A DNA stretch of 61,901 nucleotides from Priapulus caudatus (taxonomy: Eukaryota; Priapulida; Priapulimorpha; Priapulimorphida; Priapulidae): positions 264,246 to 326,146 of the forward strand of contig NW_014577063.1 in assembly GCF_000485595.1 (NCBI RefSeq), read 5' to 3'. The position numbers and the translations under genes were made by a program. Shown here in pieces: positions 1 through 11,763 of this stretch (positions are counted from its first letter, which is position 1; each line of letters opens with the position of its first letter). Under the pieces are notes generated by a model, which was not told where the DNA came from, searched no databases, and was given only the letters and a program-made list of their open reading frames with translations.

Positions 1-1004
1 TGGAAATTATTATTTTAACAACAAACTTTACTAGACGCTATTTTGGCAATATTGATTCCGCTCTCCCTCCCTCCCACTCTCACACAACCCTCATACTATC
101 TCTTGGCTTTGCTCAGTTGCTCTCCCTCCCTCCCACTCTCCTTCACAACCCTCATTACTATCTCTCTCTCGCGCTCGATTGCTCTGTCCCGCCTCCCTCT
201 CACTCTCCTTCTCTTTCCTACCCTTCTTCACTCCCGTCACTTTGCCTAACCTTTATCTGGTTAATTTACTTAACTCAAATCTCTATCGTCTCCTCGCTGC
301 ATATAATTTCCCTCTCGTCATTTCATTCATTCGCGATTTTCTGTCATCACACAGGCATAACATAACACCATAAGAATATTCTAGGCTCACAGGCATCATC
401 ATGAACTAACTTATCACCCCAACCACTGCATATTTCTGTGCATTTTTGTGACTCAGCTAAGTGTTTATATTTATGGGTACTGAAAATGCCTGTTTCGTTA
501 TATCGTCAGAATTGTCCTAATATAGACGTAAACGCCATATAATATAACTATAATATATAATAATCTATGTTATGACGCCCCTGATATCGTCCATGATATA
601 GTTTTTATAGCATAGTAAGTTAATCATGTAAAATTTATATGATTACTTTTCTTTGTAGAAATGTCATTAATAAGAGAAATGCATTTCCTGAAAGTCAAAC
701 CATGTGATACTATCAAACGAACGCGTTAAAAGCTCATGATGCATGATGCAGTGGCTTTAGTCGCGGTGCGTGTGTATGTATCACCGTGGAATCTGCGTTT
801 TGCTTGGTCGTTGCTCTGCTTCATGTTGTATTTTTCGAATTATTGCCTGCTTCGCTTCCGGAATTCAAAGGCGCGTATATATATTATATATATCGGTAAT
901 CTCAACTAACGTTGAACTCCGGCGTTCCTTTGCGCTCCTGAAAGTTGTATATTGTATATAATATATCAAAGGTGTTTATTAGCTCTGAATATATATATAT
1001 ATAT

Positions 1005-1481
1005 ACAGCCCGTAGCAGCTTTCTATTGGGGGGGGGGGGTTCGTTTTTCAATGTTGCAATTTGCTCGGCAGGGCGTGTACAGGATTTGTACCAGGGGGCG
1101 TCTAACGCTAAACATAGTTGCTAGCACGCGAAGGGGGGTCTGGGGCTCCCCCAGAAAATTTTTAAAATTTACACCCCTTCAGATGCGTTTTCTGCGTCGA
1201 GCAAGGGGGGTCCGGACTCTCTGACCTCCCTGTACACGCCCCTGCTCGGGCGCGAAGCGACCAGGCGAGGGAGCCAAGCGACCGAGCGGGGAGGGGTGGG
1301 AGGGGGTGTTCACTGTTTCACACCTCCCGCACGATGGAGATTTTGCAATTATTACACTAAAATGGACGAGCGACCTGAGTGAAATTCTTGCAAATTTTCA
1401 ACAAAAAATTTTTTGGCTTGGGGGAGGGGCTCGGGGGGGTTTCGTTCGAACCCCCCGAACCCCCCTGGCTACGGGCGCTGT
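1005..1481. mobile_element. TIR element (MITE) 'CCCGTAGC' family, copy in A
   Basis: The left end ACAGCCCGTAGCAGC and the right end GGCTACGGGCGCTGT are inverted repeats, followed inward by G runs and TTCG on both sides. It is inserted in a TATATA tract, so the target duplication cannot be read. A smaller element is nested in it at 1069-1244. Confidence 0.7.
1069..1244. mobile_element. Nested TIR element with 5-bp target duplication
   Basis: The ends CAGGGCGTGTACAGG and CCTGTACACGCCCCTG are inverted repeats. CTCGG at 1064-1068 recurs at 1245-1249 as a target-site duplication. At about 176 bp it cannot code for a transposase. It sits inside the larger element at 1005-1481. Confidence 0.75.
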
Positions 1482-1570
1482 ATATATATATCGGTAATAC
1501 TCGCCTAAAATAATAATGTTGAATTCCGGCGCGCCTTTGAATTCCTCAAAGGTTATACGTATATGTATAA

Positions 1571-1571
1571 A

Positions 1572-1616
<45 letters not shown>
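1571..1616. repeat. (TA)n microsatellite
   Basis: About 23 TA units; copies B (7801-7850, interrupted) and C (26461-26508) carry the same tract. Confidence 0.95.
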
Positions 1617-1621
<5 letters not shown>

Positions 1622-2534
1622 AAATTCACGTTGAAAGAGGTTGAAGTAAGCAGCCATGGGATCAATTGCACTTACATGTCTCGGAAACACATATGCAGCA
1701 GACACCCTGCAAACATTTTATAAATGTCATAGGCTTTACAAATGAACAAATTGCACAGGTGTTACAAACGGACACTGTCACAGTTTAGTTGCCGGTTTGT
1801 AACGTGCATGCGCAAAATATCCTGTATTGAGCGCGTTTCATTTCGCAGCGCTGGCTTGTAACAGTTTGGTCTAGGACTTCGGAGGGCGTGTCCTCTGTTG
1901 CTGTTTTATATTTAACACTAAATTGCACTTCCGAATCCTAAGGTTTTTGGCTAGGAGTTTAAAAGCCTCCCCGTATATACCCGCCGTGATTATCTGTGTG
2001 ACATATACAACGTGCTTATATGCTCGTAATACAAGCACTTGCATAATGCATATCGCCGCTCATTTATCGCTGATAAATAATTTAGTTGTAAAGTAAGCGT
2101 TTTATATGAGCTACTACATCTTTCCACCGCGCGATAAGAGAAGGGGATGACGCTGCATGACAAGCAGCCACTGATCAATTAATACTATATATCATGTGCC
2201 TGGGGCGAACAGGTGCCCCGATGAATGACGAATCATATTTATAGCTTCTGAATTACGCCGCGAGATCGCCCGCGTCGTAATCCGTTTGTTTTTGCGATAT
2301 ATTCGGGTACGTGTACGTGTACGTGTGCGTACGCTGTGTGCGTCACACGGTATAGGTATCCCCCCGCTTGTATGGAGTGTAGTATGCGGATCGAATGTAT
2401 CAGCAGGGGTGAATTAATAATTTCAAATTTGTCAATATTCACCCCTGTTATCAGTCAGCCTATGTAGACTTGCAGAATAAGTAGTAACCATAAAAATAAT
2501 ATAGATAACCGACCTATATTATTTCGTCTATCTA

Positions 2535-2592
2535 TATTATCAAGAGCTAATCAATGCCTATAATAATAGTAATTTATTAGCTCTTGATATTA
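2535..2592. repeat. Hairpin, ATCAAGAGCTAAT arms
   Basis: Arms TATCAAGAGCTAA and TTAGCTCTTGATA face each other around an AT-rich loop. The same hairpin is present in copies B (8827-8886) and C (27430-27486). Confidence 0.75.
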
Positions 2593-2634
2593 TTTCTATG
2601 GTAGGCTTGTAACCACAAGTGTCGATCCTTCTAC

Positions 2635-2676
2635 GCAAGGAGCTAAATATAACAGCTGTTACATTTAGCTCCTTGC
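2635..2676. repeat. 42-nt near-perfect palindrome
   Basis: GCAAGGAGCTAAATATAACA faces its complement with a single mismatch and no loop, centred on CAGCTG. Related copies are at 8930-8974 and 27530-27563; a half copy follows at about 2744. Confidence 0.8.
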
Positions 2677-2705
2677 TTCTACGTAGCTACGATATACGTC
2701 ATATT

Positions 2706-2739
<34 letters not shown>

Positions 2740-2973
2740 TATAAATATAACAGCTGTTATATTTAGCTCCTTGCTTCTACGTAGCTACGATATACGTCAT
2801 ATTTTATTATAGATAATTCCCTATTATCTACTCCTGATGTATATATATATATATAAAAATATGACATATATATATATATATATATATATGGATTAGGGCC
2901 TATAGGGAATTCCCTATTATCTACTCCTGATATACATCATGTTTCTTGTGGCAAACAAACAATGCGAATACAG

Positions 2974-3011
2974 TCAGGAGTCTATCAATAGATTGATTGA
3001 TAGACTCCTGA
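2974..3011. repeat. Hairpin, TCAGGAGTCTATCAAT arms
   Basis: Sixteen-base perfect arms TCAGGAGTCTATCAAT and ATTGATAGACTCCTGA enclose a six-base loop. Copy B (9279-9318) has the same hairpin with one added base in each arm that still pairs. A looser relative is at 5308-5351. Confidence 0.8.
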
Positions 3012-3897
3012 TACAAATTGTCTTGCTCTATCGGGACTGGGCTGGAACCGCGAAAACCTCCCGATTAACCGCGGTGGTCCACCAAGCAGCTTTAACTTTA
3101 GAGATATTTTTTGCTAAGAAACATTGCCATGAGAAAAGGCACATCACAATTTAATAACGTAACTGATATTATCTATTTGTGGTAACATGTATGTAGTTGT
3201 TATCAACACGCAGTTACACGTAATCAGCACTAGGCTGTGTTCATCACCGGACATCCGCTCTCACCATTGCTCAACAGTAACACCGGGTTAACCTAAGTTG
3301 AAGCTAGACTAAAGATCAAAGAAATTCTAGTAAAATTGATTAAACATATAATTGATGGGTCTGTTTACAGATGGCGATCTCGAAGTTAGCGGTCAGGAAA
3401 TGTTCGTCACGCAATTTCTCAGCATATTTATTGCAGAAATATGCTAGATATTTATTTCTTGGGAAGACGTCTTGGATTTCATGGATCTTTGAAGGTTCCA
3501 TCGCGCTATCGCTTACATTTGACAATTGTATAGACTATTTGGTCTCGTACATGGAGCTACACTGTCGTTGCTCATACATATCAAGCGTGCTTTTGCCTTG
3601 CGTGGACAGCCATGGGAGTTCGTCTATTCCCGAGTAAAGGATGCAAAGTACACCTACTCCGTCGAGGAGACTGGCAGGGTCGGGAGCTGTACGGGTCCCG
3701 GTTACATCCGGCCTACAGTTTCCGTTTTATACGTGCTTTGTGATACCAAAGCGGGAGATAGTGCTTTTACCTTGATTAGTGCGAGAGCGAGAGCACGCAT
3801 ACACGCAATGCACGCGCAGTTAAACCCCCAAAGACCCCAGATGAGTTGTAACCAGTTATTAGTCTTCCCTTCTCACGCACGCGTGCAGCGATTCTCT

Positions 3898-3904
3898 CGC
3901 TCTC

Positions 3905-3950
<46 letters not shown>
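3898..3950. repeat. (TC)n microsatellite at end of copy A
   Basis: TC dinucleotides with few breaks. In copy B the matching place opens into a much longer CT tract. Confidence 0.95.
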
Positions 3951-3951
<1 letters not shown>

Positions 3952-6235
3952 AGACGTCCACGAGGCATCTAACTTGCGTGCATAATGCAAATTATTGCAC
4001 TCTAGTGTCGAATTTCTGCGAAAAAAAATGCTAAAAAAGGCATTTTCTAGAGACGATATAGTGCAATGGTGAACAATTGCGGAGGCTTACTGTTGCATGC
4101 CTCCTTCATGACTGCCTACAGCTCATAGGGTCTATGTCCTCCAGGGTATACCAGACCGTACCCAGGGTACTGTCGGAACGTACCCAGGGTACTGTCGGAA
4201 CGTACCCTGGGTACGGTCTGGTATACCGGAACGTACCCTGGTAACTATCTAGCTGATTAGGGTTAGGGTTAGAGAGTAGGCATATGCGACACCCTAGACT
4301 CGTTAATGGAGTAGGCGAGGTACGGTCCGGCATATTAGATAGTAGTATTTAGTACCAGGGTACGTTCCGGTAGTACCCTGTGGGACATAGACCCTCTCAG
4401 CCTAACGTAACGTTAATGATTACCGCTCCTGATCGTAACGGCCGCTAGAGGGCCTACTCACCAGAGCGTTAACCCTTACTATATGAAAGTGGGTGGCTGC
4501 TGACTGAGCCAGACCGGCCAATGAGTGAGCAGGTTGCAGCGACTGTGATTTGGTTGTCCAATCAGCGAGCAGGCTTTTGCCTGACGTCATTTCTCAAGTT
4601 ATTCAAGTTGAATTTATTACTATTAGAGACGCCAAGCTAGGGGTGTCCGGGGGCATGCCTTCCGAAGATTTTTGAAAAAATGGTGCAATTTAGTGCATTA
4701 TAAGCACTATTCTATGGAAGAACACTGATTTTCGTCAGTGAGGCGGTGTTTTGGACAAATTTCTGTGTGGCGGCTGAGAATTTGAGCGAGGCGGCCCGCC
4801 TCGCTCGTGTCAATGCAGGGGAAACACTGTCTAGAATAGTCTCCATTGCTTCTCTTTGCAATTACCACATTAGTAATAGTGTTGTGTTGTTGATGGAAAC
4901 AGATCTGCCTTGTGCATGGCATTGCCATTAGTATATGAGAGTAAAACGCCCTGGAGGTAGTTGTGAAAAAACGTCATCGTATTACAAGATTGTTTGTGTT
5001 ACGATGCACAACTTGCTATAAGGTACTATCAGGAATGAACGAAAACAAAGAATATGATATTGTATTAGTGTGTTAGTGGGTGGTGTGTTATGAAACATAA
5101 ATTTAGCTTGTTGTGGCTGTCTTATGTGTGTGCAGAGACGATGTAATGTTAGCAAAGATCTAGATGAAGTATTAGGTGAGAGGCTCTAGAAAAGATGTGA
5201 GTTACTGAGTAGTATGCTGACGTGTGGTATAACTTTCAACACACCTGTTATAGTGCGTAATAGTTATTTATTATTGATTAGGAAATTGAATATGTTAGGG
5301 GTAGGATCAGGAGTCTATAACTCTAATATAAGTCTATTGATAGACTCCTGGTAAGATGAATTAGGAGCAGCTGATGTTAGCCTAGGGTTAGGAAAATTAC
5401 TTGGAATTTTTTTGGAATTTTGAGCACATACATAAAGATTTATAATGTAAAAGATGTGTCTAAAGTCATACAGTACCCTGTACAAACACCATAGAGTTAG
5501 ATATAAATGAGTCTGTGAATTGGTGTTATGAAGCAAAAGCAGGTATCTAGTGTATTTCAGTGTTTGTCTGTCTATGCAGGTGAATGGTCTTCATTATCAA
5601 CAGCAATTATAGCAAATAAACCAGTTCTATTTTTACTTACCTTACACTTATCTTATTTGTAGTCGGTTCACAGCTTTGCTGCGTTTTGACTTTCTCCGGT
5701 TCAACCGGTTGATGACAGTCCGGTTCATGACTTTCTCCATCATAATCAACAGTATTGAATTGTCTGCATTGGTAATAAGTGTTTTCGTCAGCACTATACT
5801 TGAAAAGACGCAATTACTGAATAAACGAAAATAGGTCGTACGAGTTGCGAACTGAACTTTTTATGGTGATGCATAGTGGCGACTAACACCATAACTCGGT
5901 CTCATGTAATCCTCTCTAATCATTCACAAATGTATGCAAATGATATCAATTATTAAAATGATAATAAAAATGCACGATAGAAAATGCTTTATGTGTTTAT
6001 GGATCAATCCTTCCTCACAGATTTTATAGGTGAAATAAATGCAGTACAAAAATGCGAAATAAAGCAGATATGAAATTTCTCTGGCCATAAAGGTCTGATG
6101 AAAATCCAGAAAACTACCAAATCGACTGAGTATAAATCGAACAATTTTGACGTGTTCCCTGTGACGTTAAAGAACTTATAGTGGACATTTTCAAAGGAAT
6201 GTCCGAAAGTGCACTTGGTTGAGTGGATGGGTGAA
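3951..6235. other. Spacer between copies A and B, no gene seen
   Basis: This holds a GTACCCTGG repeat cluster at 4136-4380, two TTAGGG units at 4258-4271, and a GGGGTGTCCGGGGGCATGCC sequence near 4641 that resembles MITE ends. The rest is AT-rich and unassigned. Confidence 0.6.
4136..4380. repeat. GTACCCTGG direct and inverted repeat cluster
   Basis: CGTACCCAGGGTACTGTCGG occurs twice in tandem and is followed by the inverted forms CGTACCCTGGGTACGGTC and GGTACGTTCCGG. TCTGGTATACC is also repeated in both orientations. Confidence 0.8.
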
Positions 6236-7211
6236 TTTTAACAAATTTACTAGAGCTATTTGGCAATATTGATTCGCTCTCCCTCCCTCCCACTCTCACA
6301 ACCCTCATACTATATCTCTTGCTTGCTCAGTTGCTCTCCCTCTCCCTCTCTCCCACTCTCCTTCACAACCCTCATACTATCTCTCTCGCTCGATTGCTCC
6401 CCCTCCTTCTCACTCTCCTTCTCTCTTCCTACCTCTCTCACTCCCGTCACTTTGCCTAACCTTTATCTGGTTAATTTACTTAACTCAAATCTCTATCGTC
6501 TCCTCTGCATATAATTTCCCTCTCGTCATTTCATTCATTCCGATTTTCTGTCACACATGCATAAATACACCATAGAATATTCTAGGCTCACAGGCATCAT
6601 CATGAACTAACTTATCACCCCAACCCCGTGCATTTTCTGTGCATTTTTGTGACCTCAGCCTAAGTTGTATATATGGTACTGAAATGCCTGTTTACGTTAT
6701 ATCGTCAGAATTGTCCTAATATAGACCGTAAACGCCATATAATATAATCTATATATATAATAATCTATGTTATGACGCCCCTGATATCGTCCATGATATA
6801 GTTTTTATAGCATAGTAAGTTAATCATGTAAAATGTATATGATGTACTTTTCTTTGTAGAAAATGTCATTAATAAGAGAAATGCATTTCCTGAAAGTCAA
6901 ACCATGTGATACTATCAAACGAACGGTTAAAAGCTCATGATGCATGATGCATGGCTTTAGTCGCGTGCGTGTTGTATGTATCACCGTGGGAATCTGGTTT
7001 TGCTTGTCGTTTGCTCGCTTCATGTTGTACTTTTCGAATTATTGCCTGCTTCGCTTCCGGAATTCAAAGGCGCGTATATTTATATTATATATATCGGTAA
7101 TACTCACCTAACGTTGAACTCCGGCGTTCCTTTGCGCTCCTGAAAAGTGTATATTGTATATAATATATCAAAGGTGTTTATTAGCTCTTGAATATATATA
7201 TATATATATAT

Positions 7212-7698
7212 ACAGGCCCGTAGCCAGCTTTCTATTGGGGGGGGTTCGTTTTTCAATGTTGGCAATTTGCTCGGCAGGGGCGTGTACAGGATTTGTACCA
7301 GGGGGGTCTAACCGTAACCCATAGTTGCGAGCACGCGAAGGGGGGGTCTGGTCTTAAATTTTTTTTAAATTACACCCCCTCAGATGCGTTTTCTGCGCGA
7401 GCAAGGGGGTGGTCCGGACTCCCTGTACAACGCGGCCCTGTCTCGGTGCAAGCGAAGCCGACCAGGCGAGGGAGCTCAAGCGACCGAGCGGGGAGGGTGT
7501 GGGAGGGGGTGTTCACTGCTTTACCCTCCGCGCACGATGGAGATTTTGGCAATTAGTTACAGCTAAAATGGAGCCGACGACCTGAGGTGAAATTCTTGGG
7601 CAAATTTTCAACAAAAAATTTTTTGGCTTCGGGGGGGGGCTCGGGGGGGTTAGGTCGTTCGCAACCCTGCGCGCGAACCCCCTGGCTACGGCGGCTGT
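7212..7698. mobile_element. TIR element (MITE) 'CCCGTAGC' family, copy in B
   Basis: This is the counterpart of 1005-1481, with ends ACAGGCCCGTAGCCAG and GGCTACGGCGGCTGT. It was inherited with the duplicated segment and did not insert independently. Confidence 0.68.
7275..7440. mobile_element. Nested TIR element, copy in B
   Basis: The ends are CAGGGGCGTGTACAGG and CCCTGTAC..GGCCCTG. The CTCGG flank is at 7270-7274 and 7442-7446. It is the same insertion as 1069-1244, with added single-base changes. Confidence 0.65.
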
Positions 7699-9150
7699 AT
7701 ATATATAGTCGGTGTTTAATACTCGCCTAACAAGAATTTAATTGTTGAATTCCGGGCGCGCCGCTTTGAATTCCTCAAAGCGTATACGTATATGGTATAA
7801 AGTATATATATATATATATATTAATATGATATATATATATATATATATAATATAAAATTCACGTATGAAGAGAGGTTGAAGTAAAGCACGCATGGGATCA
7901 ATTGGCACTTCATGTCTCGGAAACACATTTATGCAGCATGACACTGCAAAATTTATAAATGTCAAAGGCTTTACAACTGAAGCAGAATCTTGCAAGGCAC
8001 GGTGTTACAAAGCGGACACTGGTCACCAGTATGTAGTTTGCCGGTTGTAACGTGCAATGCGCAAACTATCCTGTATTGACGCCGCGGTTTCATTTCGCAG
8101 CGCCTGGCTTGTAACAGTTTGGGTCTAGGACTTCGGAGGGCGTGGTCCTCTGTTGGGCTGTTTTATATTTAACACTAAATTGCGCTTACCAATCTAAGGT
8201 GTTTTGGCTAGCGAAGTTAAAAGCGCTCCGGCGTATATACCCGCCGTGATTTATCTTGTGGACATATACAAACGGTGCTTATATGCTCGTTAATACAAGC
8301 AGCTTGCATAATGCCATATCGCCGCTCCATTTATCCGCTGATAAATAATTTTAGTTGTATAAGTAAGCGTTTTATATTGAGCTACTACATCTTCACCGCG
8401 CGATAGAGAAGGGGATGACGCTGCTATGGACAAAGCAGCCACTGATCATTTAATACTATATATCATGTGCCTGGGGCAGGGGAAGCAGGTGCCCGATGGA
8501 ATGACGAATCGCTATTATAGCTTCTGAATTACGCCGCGAGATCGCCCGCCGTCGTAATCCGCGTTTGTTCTTTGCGATATATTCGGGTAGCGTGTACCGT
8601 GTAACGTGTGCGTACGCTGTGTGCGTCACACGTATAGAGATATCCCGCCCGCTGTATGGAGTGTAGTTATGCGGATCGATAGTATCAGCAGCGGGTGAAT
8701 TAATAATTTCAAATTTGTCAATATTCACCCCGCTTATCAGTCAGCGCTATGTAGACTTGCAGAATAAGTAGTAACCAATAAAAATAATCATAGATAACCG
8801 ACCTATATTATTTCGTCTATGCTATATTATGCAAGAGCTAATACAATGGCTATAAACATCAGTAATTTATTAGCTCTTGATATTATTTCTATGGTAGGCT
8901 GTAACGCACGAAGTGTCGATCCTTCTACGCATGGAGCCTAAATATAACAGGCTGTTATATTAGCTCCTTGCTTCTAGCGTAGCTACGAATACGTCATATT
9001 ATATATATATATATATATATAAATATAAATATAAATATAACAGCTGTTAAGATTTAGCTCCTTGCTTCTACGTAGCGCTACGATATACGCATTATTATAT
9101 ATAATAATATTATATATATATGTTCATATTTTTATATAATATATATTGAC

Positions 9151-9232
9151 ATCAGGAGTAGATAATAGCGGAATTATTCTATAATAGGATTGAGGGCCTA
9201 TCAGGGAATTCCCGTATTATCTACTCCTGATA
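9151..9232. repeat. Long hairpin, ATCAGGAGTAGATAATA arms
   Basis: ATCAGGAGTAGATAATA and TATTATCTACTCCTGAT enclose about 50 bases that include partly pairing GGAATT sequences. In copy A the left arm is in the opposite orientation, so there the two arms are direct repeats. Confidence 0.75.
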
Positions 9233-10261
9233 ATAACATCATGTTTCTTGTGGCAAACAAAGCAATGCGAAATACATGTCAGGAGTCTATGCAATTAGAT
9301 GATTGCATAGACTCCTGATACAAATTGTCCTATGCTCTAATCGGACTGGGCTAGCGAACCGCCCGAAAACCTCCCGATTAACCGCGGTGGTCTCCACAAG
9401 CAGCTTTAAACTTTAGAGACATTTCTTTGCTAAGAAACCCATTGCCAAATGAGAAAAGGCACATCACAATTTAATAACGTAAGCTGATATTATCTATTAG
9501 TGGTAACATGTAAATGTAGTTGTTTCATCAACACGCATGTTCACACGTAACTCAGCACTTAGGCTGTGGTTCATCACGCGACCATCGCCCTCTCTACCAT
9601 TGCTCAACAGTAACACCGGGTTACCTAAGTTGAAGCCTAGACTAAAGATCAAAGAAATTCTAGTAAAGAATTGATTAAACATATAAATTGATGGGTACTG
9701 ATTTACAGATACGATCTCGAACGTTAACGGTCATGGAATGTCGCGTTGCACGCAATTTCTCAGCATATTTATTGCAGAGATATATGCTAGATATTAATTT
9801 CTTGGGAAGACATCTTGGATTTCCATTGGATTCTTTGAAGGTTCCATCGCGCTACTCGCTTACATTTGACAATTGTATAGACTATTTTCCGTCTCGTACA
9901 TGGAGCTACACTGTCGTTGGCTATACATATCAAGCGTGCTTTTGGGCCTTGCGTGCGACCAGCCATTGGTGAGTTCGTCTATTCCGAGTAAAGGATGCAA
10001 AGTACACCTACTCCGTCGAGGAGACTGGCAGGGTCGCAGCTGTAACGGGGTCCGCGTTACATCCGGCCTACAGTTCCGTTTTATACGTGCTTTGTGTACC
10101 AAAGCGGAGATAGTGCTTTTAGCTTGAATTAGTGCGAGGCCGGAGAGCACGCATACAGCGCAATGTACGCGCAGTTTAAACCCCCACAGACCCCAGAATG
10201 TCTGATGAGTTTATACGCAAGTATTAGTCTTCCTGCTTCTCACGCACCGCGTTGGCAGCGA

Positions 10262-10800
10262 TTCTTCTCTCTCTCATCCTACTCTGCTCTCTTCTCTCTC
10301 TCATCTCTCTCTCGATCTCTCTCTCTCCTCTCTCTCTCTGCTCTCTCTCTCTCTCTCTCTCTGTCTCATCTCTCTGCTCTCTCTCGTCTCTTCGTCTGTC
10401 TCTCTCTCTCTCTGTCTGTCTGTCTGTCTGTCTGTGTCTGTCTCTCCCTCTCTCTCGCTCTCTCCCCTTCCTCCCTCCCTCCCCCTCTTTCTTTAGCGCG
10501 CACACTCTTGCGCGCTTGCTCGTGCTCTATCTTTGCTATTTATTTTCATCTTTCTCAGTCTCCTTTTTTTCCTCCTCTTCTTCTCTCTCCCGCCACCCCC
10601 CCATCTCTCTCGTCCTCTCTTTTCTCTCTTTATTCTCTGTCTCACATCTCCTTTTCTCTCTCTCTCTCTCTCGTCTCTTTTCTCTCTCTCTCTCGTCTCT
10701 CTCTCAGCTTCTTCTGGCGATGTCTCTCTCTTCCTCTCTCTCTCTATTACTATTACTGCCCCCTTCTCTCGCTCTCTCGCTCTCTCTGCCTCTGGACCGA
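10262..10800. repeat. Long CT-rich microsatellite
   Basis: More than 500 bases of CT, CTGT and CCT units. Open frames of 213-219 codons across it contain only Ser, Leu, Phe, Cys and Pro and are not genes. Confidence 0.92.
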
Positions 10801-11687
10801 CCAGGTCACCTGTCGCGGTTAATGCTATGTCGCAGGGATCGTTTTCGCATAAATAAATCTTCACTTTCTGATCCGGTCTCTCAGGTTACGTGAAGCTTAG
10901 GCATCGAAGCGAGGGCGTTCCTGCAGCGTGTGCGTGCGTGCGTGCGTGAGAGGCTGGCGTGAGAGCGCGAGGGGTCGGTGGGACGGCGGCCGCTGAGTTG
11001 ACCATTACGAGTATTCATCATCGAAGTAGCAGGTGCGATGCAGGTTGTAATATCTCGGCTGCTTGTTATCGCTGTGCGTCGTAGCGCGAGCATAAGAAGG
11101 GCCAATTACGAGCGAGTAGCTGCGGCCGTGCGAACTGGATGCTTAGGTGTCCGTCGAAGTGTGCAAGCCGATTCAACGCATCCGTAGGGAAGACGCGAAA
11201 TAATGTTGGCTTACATCAACGCGAGGTAACGATTGCGGAGCGAGGGTCTAGCGCACATGAAAGACAGGTGGGGTAGGGTTGGGAGAGACGAAACGGGTAA
11301 AAGGCAAGAGGAAGAGAGGTAACAGAGCAAAACGTAACGCGGCTGCTGTGCTGCGGTCGTCAAGGAACGAAGAGGTAGGGAGAAGAGGGTTGACTTATAA
11401 TAATATATATACTATATATATATATATATGATAATATATATATATATCATATATCGAAGAGTAATTGACACAACCCCGTCCCATCCGCATTCACTAAGCA
11501 TCGTCTAACTATTCTAACTTATCAGTTCAGGGGGGCAGTGCTCTCAGTTAGTCTCCTGCACAAGTCCCTCCCCACTCTCTCAGCTCCCAGCCACGTCTCT
11601 CTCTCCCGCTTTTCTCTCTTCTCTCTCTCTTTCTCGTCTGCTCACTCTATATATATATATACTAATATATATATATATATATATATA

Positions 11688-11763
11688 ACAAGAGTATCAT
11701 GATAGAGAATATTAAATTCCATCCTATTAAAGCAAGTTAATTCTCTATTATGTACTCCTTGAT
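11688..11763. repeat. Imperfect hairpin of the ATCARGAG type
   Basis: AACAAGAGTATCATGATAGAGAAT-like and AATTCTCTATTATGTACTCCTTGAT-like halves face each other. The ends resemble the hairpins of units A-C. It lies between AT microsatellites. Confidence 0.5.

Larger units (their letters stand above)
1..3950. repeat. Duplicated segment, copy A
   Basis: The whole stretch recurs at 6.24-10.27 kb in the same order and orientation, starting with the TTTACTAGA..GCTATTTGGCAATATTGATT CT-rich start and ending in a (TC)n tract. Its middle (about 1570-2675) occurs a third time at 26.46 kb. It contains a nested MITE pair, AT microsatellites and several hairpins. I see no protein domain in any frame. The first 360 bases are CT-rich. 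Confidence 0.9.
6236..10275. repeat. Duplicated segment, copy B
   Basis: This is a second copy of 1-3950, about 6.24 kb downstream. Most differences from A are single-base gains or losses, many in or near short runs. One block (9091-9186) is inverted relative to A. No gene is visible. The distribution of indels suggests an unpolished haplotype or duplicate more than old divergence. Confidence 0.9.

Noticed and set aside
10163-10893. Open frames of 213-219 codons rich in Ser and Leu
   Set aside because: It is a translated CT microsatellite, open in more than one frame.
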